This document shows, piece after piece, positions 1 to 6,582 of a stretch of 9,839 bases of DNA. The notes beneath the pieces were generated by a model. It was not told the origin of the DNA. It ran no database searches and saw only the letters and a program-made list of their open reading frames with translations. Made by a program: the position numbers and the translations under genes. The first letter of the stretch is position 1; each line of letters starts with the position of its first letter. This DNA is from an uncultured Barnesiella sp. (GTDB lineage: Bacteria; Bacteroidota; Bacteroidia; Bacteroidales; Barnesiellaceae_A). The stretch spans positions 1 to 9,839 of the forward strand of contig CAJGDT010000050.1 in the NCBI GenBank assembly GCA_904502265.1, read 5' to 3'.

Positions 1-2
1 CC

Positions 3-2276
3 GAGGCTCGATTGTGGCAAGCACGCAGTTATGTAGCTTTAGGATGGATTTATGAAGCTGAAGATGTACTATATAAAGCCAACAACGACAGCCTTCCACC
101 CGAGATGAACAGTACGTTTGCTGCTGTAAACGCCGATTATCTCATCAAAACAAAAAACTACGCCAAAGCTATTCCATTCCTCGAAACAGCTATTAAAGAC
201 GAGCACAACAAATCGCAAAAGGCTCGCCTCACATTCCTGTTGGGCCAACTTTATGCCATTGAGAAGCAACCTATACAGTCATACAACGCCTTCAATAAGG
301 TCGTAAACATGAATCCGACATACCGTACACAATTCAATGCTCGCATTAAAATGAGCGAAGTGTATGCCGGAAACAATGTAGAAAAAGAGGTAAAATCGCT
401 CGAACGCCTCACACTCAAAAGCGTCAATAAGGACTATTTAGACCAGATATACTATGCCATCGGAAACTTGTATATGGCTCATAACGACACATTACAAGCG
501 ATGAACAACTACAAGAAAGCCGTAGAAAAAAGCACTCGCAATGGCATAGAAAAGGCCGTGTGCCAGATAACGTTAGGCGAATTACACTTTGGCCGTCGTG
601 AGTATGTCGATGCACAACCCTGCTACTCCGAGGCTATACCTCAGATAAAAGAGGATTATCCCAACTATAAGTTGCTTTCACGCCGTTCAACAGTGCTCGA
701 CAAGTTGGTCGTATATGCCCAAAACGTTGAGTTACAAGACAGCCTTCAAACCCTGGCTCGTATGAGCGAAGAGGAGCGCAATGCTGTGCTTCAAAAGATG
801 ATTGATGAACTTATTGAACAAGAAAAGAAAGAAGCCGAAGAGCGCGCACGCGAAGAATATCTGGCCGAAAATGAAGGTTGGGGCATGAACAATATGCAAG
901 GCGGTGCCAATCAACCCGTGAGCAATACCATGGCCGGCGATGGCTCGTGGTATTTCTACAATCAACAACTTATCAACTCGGGTAAGTCTGACTTCCAAAA
1001 GAAATGGGGTTCACGTAAATTGGAGGACGACTGGCGACGTCGCAATAAGTCGGGCTTCTCAACCAGCGACTTTGGCAATGCCGGCAGTACCGACATGAGT
1101 AGCGAGAGCGACATTGCTACAGCCGACTCTACAAGTAATGCCCCTGTCGACAGCATTGCATTGGCCAATGCCGATGACCCTCACAAGATAGAGTACTATT
1201 TAAAGCAAATACCTCTCACACCCGAGGAGATGGCATCATCGAACGAAATTATTATCGAGGGACTTTACAACATGGGTATAATACTCAAGAATGACTTGGA
1301 GGACTACGAAGCTGCATCGGCCACATTCGATGACCTCGAAAAGCGTTTCCCTGAACACAAATTCCTCCTCGAAACTTACTACAACCGCTACTTGATGCAC
1401 ATGCGCAACAACGAGCCCGACCAGGCCGAGATATACCGTAATAAAATTCTTACCTTGTTTAAAGAGAGTGAGTACGCCATAGCGTTGAGCGATCCTAACT
1501 ATTTGGAGAAGCGTCGCAACGAAGGAGCTATGCAAGACTCGCTCTATCTCAAGACATATACTGCATACCTCAACAACGACAATCCCGCTGTACACCAATA
1601 CGTATCTCAAGTCAAGAGTGAATACCCCTTATCCGACATCATGCACAAGTTTATGTTCCTTGATGCAATGGCCTATATCGGAGATAAGAACTTCGACAAG
1701 TTCAAGGAGATTGTAGAGACTCTTGTAAAGAAATATCCCGAGTCGGATGTTAGCGAATATGCCGGCAATATACTCAAAGGCATAACCCAAGGTCGTGAGG
1801 TGAACAGTAATGGAAATGCTCGCGGCATGGTGTGGGAGACTCGTTTGGGCGAAGGCGATGGAGCTGCCGCCGATACAACTCGTACATTTACCTACGAGCC
1901 GTTAAGTGAGCACTATTTCTTGTATGCCTTCAACAATCGTGAAGTATCACCCAATTTGATGCTGTATGAGGTTGCACGCATGAACTTTTCACACTTCCTT
2001 GTGAAAGATTTCGACCTCGATATTGTTACATTTAATGACCTATCGATACTCATTGTCAAAGGTTTTAGCAACTTTGAAGAAGTAGTACACTACCGCTCGG
2101 TAATGAGCGACGAGAACAACATCGTGCTACCACAAGGTGTGCGACCGGTTATGATAAGTGCTGCCAACTATCAACTGCTATTGCAGGGGCATACGTTGGA
2201 GGAGTACTTCGAGTTTTTTAATAATTTCTACACCCCCTACAACGATGAAACAACCGATGATACTATGGGCGGATGA
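3..2276 (+). CDS. PorW/SprE-like TPR protein (5'-truncated)
   Basis: The reading frame is open from the first bases of the window, so the true start and any signal or lipoprotein peptide lie upstream; 757 residues are visible. A first block of tetratricopeptide-like helical pairs spans about residues 30-225. A charged, Glu/Arg/Lys-rich probable coiled coil follows at about 253-295. A short conserved-looking segment with WYFYN and KKWGSRKLEDDWRRR at about 316-345 resembles the centre of SprE/PorW proteins. Next come a Ser/Asp/Thr-rich linker, a second helical-repeat block from about 392 and a C-terminal domain from about 636. In Flavobacterium SprE and Porphyromonas PorW are needed for type IX secretion or gliding; that role is family knowledge. 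The stop lies 32 bases inside the next gene, porX, which suggests translational coupling. A generic TPR protein is the alternative, but the central motif and the porX neighbour favour PorW/SprE. Confidence 0.8.
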   Translation, partial: EARLWQARSYVALGWIYEAEDVLYKANNDSLPPEMNSTFAAVNADYLIKTKNYAKAIPFLETAIKDEHNKSQKARLTFLLGQLYAIEKQPIQSYNAFNKVVNMNPTYRTQFNARIKMSEVYAGNNVEKEVKSLERLTLKSVNKDYLDQIYYAIGNLYMAHNDTLQAMNNYKKAVEKSTRNGIEKAVCQITLGELHFGRREYVDAQPCYSEAIPQIKEDYPNYKLLSRRSTVLDKLVVYAQNVELQDSLQTLARMSEEERNAVLQKMIDELIEQEKKEAEERAREEYLAENEGWGMNNMQGGANQPVSNTMAGDGSWYFYNQQLINSGKSDFQKKWGSRKLEDDWRRRNKSGFSTSDFGNAGSTDMSSESDIATADSTSNAPVDSIALANADDPHKIEYYLKQIPLTPEEMASSNEIIIEGLYNMGIILKNDLEDYEAASATFDDLEKRFPEHKFLLETYYNRYLMHMRNNEPDQAEIYRNKILTLFKESEYAIALSDPNYLEKRRNEGAMQDSLYLKTYTAYLNNDNPAVHQYVSQVKSEYPLSDIMHKFMFLDAMAYIGDKNFDKFKEIVETLVKKYPESDVSEYAGNILKGITQGREVNSNGNARGMVWETRLGEGDGAAADTTRTFTYEPLSEHYFLYAFNNREVSPNLMLYEVARMNFSHFLVKDFDLDIVTFNDLSILIVKGFSNFEEVVHYRSVMSDENNIVLPQGVRPVMISAANYQLLLQGHTLEEYFEFFNNFYTPYNDETTDDTMGG

Positions 2277-3789
2277 CGAGATAGACTTGCTCAAGCCTCA
2301 CATACTTTTCCTCACACAGAAGGGATACAGCCTCACCACCGTGACCAATGGTCTCGATGCCCTTGATGCGTGCGATAAAGAGAAATATGACCTCATTATT
2401 CTTGACGAGAACATGCCGGGATTGAGTGGATTGGAGACACTGAGTCGCATCAAAGAACGCCATCCCGAGATACCTGTTGTGATGATTACCAAGAGCGAGG
2501 AGGAGGACATCATGAACCAGGCCATCGGTAACAAAATAGCCGACTACCTCATCAAGCCGGTCAACCCCAACCAAATATTCCTCTCTATCAAGAAGAACTT
2601 GCACAGCCGTGAAATTATATCGGATGAGACTACCAACAACTACCAACAAGAGTTTAGCCGCATAGGTATGCTCATCAACGATGCCTCGACATGGGAAGAG
2701 TGGAACGAGGTATATCGCAAGCTCGTCTATTGGGACCTTCAACTCTCGCATGCCGAGACAACCAACATGGACGACCTGCTACGCATGCAGAAGATTGAGG
2801 CTAATAGCACATTTGCCAAGTTTATCAAGAAAAACTACGAGCGCTGGATAACCACCGATGACCACCCCATGATGAGCCACGAGCTATTCAAGAAACGAGT
2901 ATTCCCCATGCTCGACCAGGGTGAGAAACTCTTCTTTATCCTCATCGACAACTTCCGCCTCGACCAATGGCGCATTATTCAACCCCTCATCAGCAACTAT
3001 TTCACCGCCGAGGAGGAGTTGTATTGCAGTATACTCCCCACCGCTACACAATATGCCCGCAATGCCATCTTCTCGGGTCTTATGCCCAATAAGATAGCCG
3101 AAATGTTCCCCGAACTATGGGTCGACGAGGATGAAGAGGAGGGCAAGAATCTTAACGAAGCACCGCTCATACAGACACAACTTGACCGTTTCCGCAAGAA
3201 CTACGAGTTTACCTACAACAAGATCAACGAGAACGCCTATGGCGATAAGCTCTTGCAGAACTTCTCACGATTTACCGACAAGCCGTTGAATGTGTGTGTG
3301 CTCAACTTCATCGATATGCTCTCGCACGCCCGCACCGAGTCGAAGATGATGCGCGAGTTGGCATCGACCGAGGCGGCCTATCGTTCGCTCACTGAGTCGT
3401 GGTTCCGACACTCATCGGCCATCGACCTATTCAAGAAAATAGCCGACAGCGGATATAAGATAATCCTTACCACCGACCACGGTACAGTGCATGTCGACAC
3501 ACCTATCAAGGTGATAGGCGACAAAAACACCAATACCAACCTGCGCTACAAAGTAGGCAAGTCGCTCAGTTACAACCCCAAGCAAGTGTATGAGATAAAG
3601 AACCCGAAGCTGTATGGACTCCCCTCGCCCAACATCAGTTCGACCTACATCTTTGCCACCAACCGCGACTTCTTTGCCTACCCCAACAACTACAACTACT
3701 ACGTAAGTTACTACAAAGATACATTCCAACACGGAGGTATATCGCTCGAGGAGATGATGATACCCCTTGTAACACTCACTGCCAAATAA
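2245..3789 (+). CDS. porX: PorX-type response regulator with PglZ/alkaline-phosphatase-like domain
   Basis: This is a 514-residue protein, close to the roughly 518 of Porphyromonas PorX. Residues 1-120 form a receiver domain with acidic pocket D10/D11/E12, phosphoacceptor D54, T82 and K104, all intact. A helical linker leads to an alkaline-phosphatase-superfamily (PglZ-like) domain from about residue 225. Candidate metal and catalytic residues there are D235, the Thr266/Thr268 motif PTATQYAR, D357 and H361 (FIDMLSHAR), D411/H412 (TTDHGT) and H496 (QHGG). In P. gingivalis PorX acts with the kinase PorY in control of type IX secretion, and the phosphatase-like domain is reported to cleave oligonucleotides. 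ATG 2245 is preferred because the frame upstream of it is not receiver-like; ATG 2257 (MILWADDE) is also possible. There is no clear Shine-Dalgarno sequence, and the start lies inside the upstream gene. No DNA-binding domain is present, so it is not a classical transcription factor. Confidence 0.93.
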   Translation: MKQPMILWADDEIDLLKPHILFLTQKGYSLTTVTNGLDALDACDKEKYDLIILDENMPGLSGLETLSRIKERHPEIPVVMITKSEEEDIMNQAIGNKIADYLIKPVNPNQIFLSIKKNLHSREIISDETTNNYQQEFSRIGMLINDASTWEEWNEVYRKLVYWDLQLSHAETTNMDDLLRMQKIEANSTFAKFIKKNYERWITTDDHPMMSHELFKKRVFPMLDQGEKLFFILIDNFRLDQWRIIQPLISNYFTAEEELYCSILPTATQYARNAIFSGLMPNKIAEMFPELWVDEDEEEGKNLNEAPLIQTQLDRFRKNYEFTYNKINENAYGDKLLQNFSRFTDKPLNVCVLNFIDMLSHARTESKMMRELASTEAAYRSLTESWFRHSSAIDLFKKIADSGYKIILTTDHGTVHVDTPIKVIGDKNTNTNLRYKVGKSLSYNPKQVYEIKNPKLYGLPSPNISSTYIFATNRDFFAYPNNYNYYVSYYKDTFQHGGISLEEMMIPLVTLTAK

Positions 3790-3798
3790 ACAAAAATC

Positions 3799-4218
3799 AT
3801 GCTGCGAATAGAAATAAAAGACCTCAACCATATACACGAAGCGGCTCGCGCCTTTATTGACAACATAGGCAACGACACTATCTTTGCCTTCCATGGTCAC
3901 ATGGGAGCCGGCAAGACTACCTTCATCAAGGCTGTATGTGAAGAACTTGGTGTACAAGATGTTATCAACAGTCCCACATTTGCCATTGTCAACGAGTACC
4001 TTGCCGGCAATGGCGATACGATATACCACTTCGATTGTTACCGCATCAACAAGATAGTAGAGGCGTTGGATATGGGATGTCAAGACTACTTTGACAGTGG
4101 CAACCTCTGCTTTATAGAGTGGCCCGAAAACATCGCCGACATCCTACCCGAGGAGGCTGTATCGGTACATATCAAGGTAGCCGACGACGATACAAGATGT
4201 GTAGAAATAGAAAAATAG
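3799..4218 (+). CDS. tsaE: tRNA t6A biosynthesis ATPase TsaE
   Basis: TsaE (YjeE) is the small cytoplasmic ATPase that works with TsaB and TsaD to add threonylcarbamoyl to A37 of tRNAs reading ANN codons. The 139-residue length is typical. A Walker A motif GHMGAGKTT lies at residues 33-41, followed by the family's SPTF motif at 58-61, HFDCYR with D79 at 77-82, and FIEWPE with E107 and W108 at 105-110. It starts 9 bases after the porX stop, so it is almost certainly cotranscribed with it. Its presence here probably reflects operon packing, since nothing in the protein links it to secretion. All key motifs are intact. Confidence 0.95.
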   Translation: MLRIEIKDLNHIHEAARAFIDNIGNDTIFAFHGHMGAGKTTFIKAVCEELGVQDVINSPTFAIVNEYLAGNGDTIYHFDCYRINKIVEALDMGCQDYFDSGNLCFIEWPENIADILPEEAVSVHIKVADDDTRCVEIEK

Positions 4219-4241
4219 GAAACCGACAGGTATAAAGGAAA

Positions 4242-5024
4242 ATGGAAGAAGGAGTAAAAAACTTTCGGTTGAACACGTTTGGAAAAGTACTAATCGGAGG
4301 CTTTGCCTTAGTAGCAATAGCTGTGATGATACTAACCATCATGGAACAACAACCCGACGAAGTAGGTAGTTGTGGTGACTGGGACAAACAGGGAATAGAT
4401 GTGTCGCATTACCAAGGCAGCATCGACTGGGAAAAGGTAGCCAACGAAACGAACATCAAGTTTGTCTACATCAAGGCAACCGAGGGCTCGTCACACCAAG
4501 ACACCACATACGTGCGCAACACACAGCAAGCACGCCGTGCAGGTCTTGCCGTGGGCAGCTATCACTACTTCCACCCCAATGTACCTGTAGCCACTCAGTA
4601 TAAGAACTTTATGAGCCTTGTAGACCTGTCGACACAAGACCTCATACCGGTAATAGATATTGAAGAAAAGGGACGTAAGCCCAGCAAACAGATATGCGAC
4701 AGCCTTGACAAATTCTCGAGCATGGTGCTTGCACAATGGGGCACACGTCCTATCATCTACACCCACCAACGATTCTACAACTATCTGCTACAACGCTCGT
4801 TCGACGACCACATCTTGTGGATAGCACGCTATGGAGCATACAATTTCAAGCCCACACCGTCGCTCGAGGACAAACGCCAATGCACCATCTGGCAATACAG
4901 CAATAGAGGTATCGTGGAGGGCATAAAGGGTCATGTAGACCTCAATACCCTATTTGAAGGCGCCGAAATAAACGACATCATGCTCAAGCGCCGATTCAAG
5001 AAAACCACCGCAAAAGTATTGTAA
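4242..5024 (+). CDS. Membrane-anchored GH25 lysozyme-like muramidase
   Basis: This 260-residue protein has a basic N-terminus and one hydrophobic segment at about residues 14-34, with no lipobox or obvious cleavage site. It is therefore probably an inner-membrane protein with the enzyme domain in the periplasm. The rest is a glycoside hydrolase family 25 domain: GIDVSHYQG at 51-59 (D53), YIKATEG at 76-82 (E81), SYHYF at 106-110, the catalytic PVIDIE with D139 and E141, then IIYTH, LWIARYG, WQYS and GHVDLN. GH25 enzymes cut the MurNAc-GlcNAc bond of peptidoglycan. The C-terminus is basic (KRRFKK). It starts 23 bases after tsaE, with a weak purine-rich AAGGAAA just upstream, and is the last gene of the + strand group. 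Its substrate is inferred from the family; a cell-wall remodelling role is plausible. Confidence 0.9.
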   Translation: MEEGVKNFRLNTFGKVLIGGFALVAIAVMILTIMEQQPDEVGSCGDWDKQGIDVSHYQGSIDWEKVANETNIKFVYIKATEGSSHQDTTYVRNTQQARRAGLAVGSYHYFHPNVPVATQYKNFMSLVDLSTQDLIPVIDIEEKGRKPSKQICDSLDKFSSMVLAQWGTRPIIYTHQRFYNYLLQRSFDDHILWIARYGAYNFKPTPSLEDKRQCTIWQYSNRGIVEGIKGHVDLNTLFEGAEINDIMLKRRFKKTTAKVL

Positions 5025-5039
5025 AAAAGAGAGGAAATC

Positions 5040-5672
5040 TTACTCCTCGAATGGAGCGATAGTACCTTGGGTACACAGATAGGCTTCGTGGGCATAACGG
5101 AACATGGGATAGTCGCCCGAGCTGTTGCCGTAGGCTACAATGTGATACTCCTCGGGGCTGTAGTGTGCAGCTATGCGATTGACTTTCTCTCGTCCGTTGC
5201 AGTTGGGCCCGTCGAAACGTCCTGTATATCGTCCCTGCTCGACCACCATACGTGTGGCTATTACGTCATCGACACCATGTGCCTCGCACCAGGGTCGCAC
5301 CCACTCATCGACACTTGCCGATACGACCACAACCTTGTGACCTTGCGCCTTGTGCCATTGCATACGCTCCACTACGGGTTGGGCAATCACGGCATCGACC
5401 TTGGCCACAAAATCCTTGCATACTGAGTTTACCTCACCTACTGAACGTCCTGCAAAAGAACGACGTAAAAGTCGCTCCTTGGTATTACCTGCATCGATGC
5501 CCCACACCGACTTCCAGCCCGAGCATGCCAAGATGACCATGGCCGGCAGTGTAGAGAGCATGGATAGCGCAAGACCACTTGCACCGGTTGCATGACGAAT
5601 GTAGAGGGGCAATGTGTCGCTCAATGTGAGCGTACCATCGAAATCGAAAAGGGCAACTACGGGCTTATCCAT
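5040..5672 (-). CDS. HAD-IB family phosphatase (SerB-like)
   Basis: A 210-residue haloacid dehalogenase-superfamily phosphatase of the IB (phosphoserine-phosphatase-like) type. Motif I is FDFDGTLT with nucleophile D10 and acid/base D12. Motif II is VVVSAS around S118-S120, the motif III lysine is probably K163 (REKVNR), and motif IV is YGNSSGDYPM with D187. A hydrophobic stretch at about residues 34-50 could form a cap helix or a membrane contact. I chose ATG 5672; the longer frame begins with TTG at 5687 and adds five residues. With ATG 5672 the start overlaps the UbiA stop by 8 bases (ATGGATAA), indicating translational coupling. That pairing suggests, but does not prove, that it removes the 5-phosphate from the UbiA product (polyprenyl-phosphoryl-phosphoribose). 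A general phosphatase acting on another small phosphoester is the alternative. Confidence 0.85.
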   Translation of the reverse strand: MDKPVVALFDFDGTLTLSDTLPLYIRHATGASGLALSMLSTLPAMVILACSGWKSVWGIDAGNTKERLLRRSFAGRSVGEVNSVCKDFVAKVDAVIAQPVVERMQWHKAQGHKVVVVSASVDEWVRPWCEAHGVDDVIATRMVVEQGRYTGRFDGPNCNGREKVNRIAAHYSPEEYHIVAYGNSSGDYPMFRYAHEAYLCTQGTIAPFEE

Positions 5673-6534
5673 ATATAATGTAGGCAAATAACAATAACCA
5701 ACCGATAATCGAGAACTTCAAGAAGCGATCGCGCATGATTATTTTGGTAGGACTCCAACTCTTCTCCTCGACGAGGGTAATTTGCAAGTAGCGCAATATG
5801 CCTGCAAGGACAAATATCGAGGTGGCATAGACATAACTGCAATTGAAGCGTGCCACAATCTCCTCGTCAACGGTGTACATGATGTAGCTGACCAATGTAA
5901 TGGCCGCAACCAAGGTAATAACGTGGTCGAGAAAGTTGCGATTGTAGGCCGTAATATTGCGACGCGCCACAGCTTGTGTGCGCTCGTACTTAATGACATC
6001 GTCGCGACGCTTGGCCAAGACAAGGAATAGAGCCAAAAGAAAGGTCATGATGATAATCCAATGCGAAGGAACAACCTCGGCTGCTACAGCACCGGCAATA
6101 ACGCGTAGTACAAAGCCAAAGGCAACTATCATCACATCTAATATAGCTATATGCTTGAGCCAAAGTGAATAGGCATGATTGAGAAGTAGATAGGTTGCCA
6201 ATACCACATACATAGGTGTAGAGGGTATAAAGAGGACAACAACTACTACCGATAGAATCAACAAGAAAGTATATACCCCCCGAGCGACGGGCAGAGAAAC
6301 TCTGCCCGAAGCGATGGGTCGACGACACTTCTCGGGATGCTTACGATCGAACTCCACATCGCACATATCGTTGAGCACATAAATGCAACTGCTTGCCAAC
6401 GATAGCGCAACAAAAGCCACAACAACAGCCAACAGACGAGGCAGATTGTCTATGTCTTGTGCAAAGAAGAGGGGCAGAAATACAAAAAGATTCTTGCTCC
6501 ATTGTGCAGGTCTAAGAAGTTTGATATAGTCCAT
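5665..6534 (-). CDS. UbiA-family prenyltransferase, probable polyprenyl-phosphate phosphoribosyltransferase
   Basis: A 289-residue, very hydrophobic protein with about eight or nine predicted membrane segments. The first Asp-rich motif is LNDMCDVEFDRKHPEK with N55, D56, D59 and D63, followed by RRPIASG at 71-77. The second is YSLWLKHIAILDV with K127 and D133, followed by GFVLRVIAGAVA. From memory these match decaprenyl-phosphate phosphoribosyltransferase (Rv3806c-like, DPPR synthase) better than menaquinone, heme or ubiquinone UbiA enzymes. Such enzymes move phosphoribose from PRPP to a polyprenyl phosphate, giving a precursor of lipid-linked ribo- or arabinofuranose. The gene lies 48 bases after the GH-D lipoprotein gene, and its stop overlaps the start of the HAD phosphatase gene. 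Membership of the UbiA superfamily is secure; the substrate is inferred from motif similarity and the phosphatase neighbour. It contains a strong internal hairpin at 6288-6308. Confidence 0.88.
   Translation of the reverse strand: MDYIKLLRPAQWSKNLFVFLPLFFAQDIDNLPRLLAVVVAFVALSLASSCIYVLNDMCDVEFDRKHPEKCRRPIASGRVSLPVARGVYTFLLILSVVVVVLFIPSTPMYVVLATYLLLNHAYSLWLKHIAILDVMIVAFGFVLRVIAGAVAAEVVPSHWIIIMTFLLALFLVLAKRRDDVIKYERTQAVARRNITAYNRNFLDHVITLVAAITLVSYIMYTVDEEIVARFNCSYVYATSIFVLAGILRYLQITLVEEKSWSPTKIIMRDRFLKFSIIGWLLLFAYIIYG
6288..6308 (-). repeat. Perfect 9-bp inverted repeat with 3-base loop inside the UbiA gene
   Basis: The + strand reads CGGGCAGAG, then AAA, then CTCTGCCCG, a perfect 9-bp stem with a 3-base loop. 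It lies in the coding sequence for GRVSLP, immediately after the RPIASG motif. There is no U-tract after it in the transcript, so it is not a normal terminator. It may be chance or a local mRNA structure. Confidence 0.7.
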
Positions 6535-6582
6535 GTCGTGTAGTCGAATGCGGTATAATAAATTAGGTTTAATCGAAGAATA

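Noticed and set aside
1060..1180. Ser/Asp/Thr-rich low-complexity stretch in the TPR gene as a possible insertion or frameshift
   Set aside because: The frame continues without break and composition matches the flanks; it reads as an ordinary linker between repeat blocks.
3427..4083. Open - strand frame of 218 codons across the porX end and tsaE
   Set aside because: It crosses two well-supported genes on the other strand and shows no family motif.
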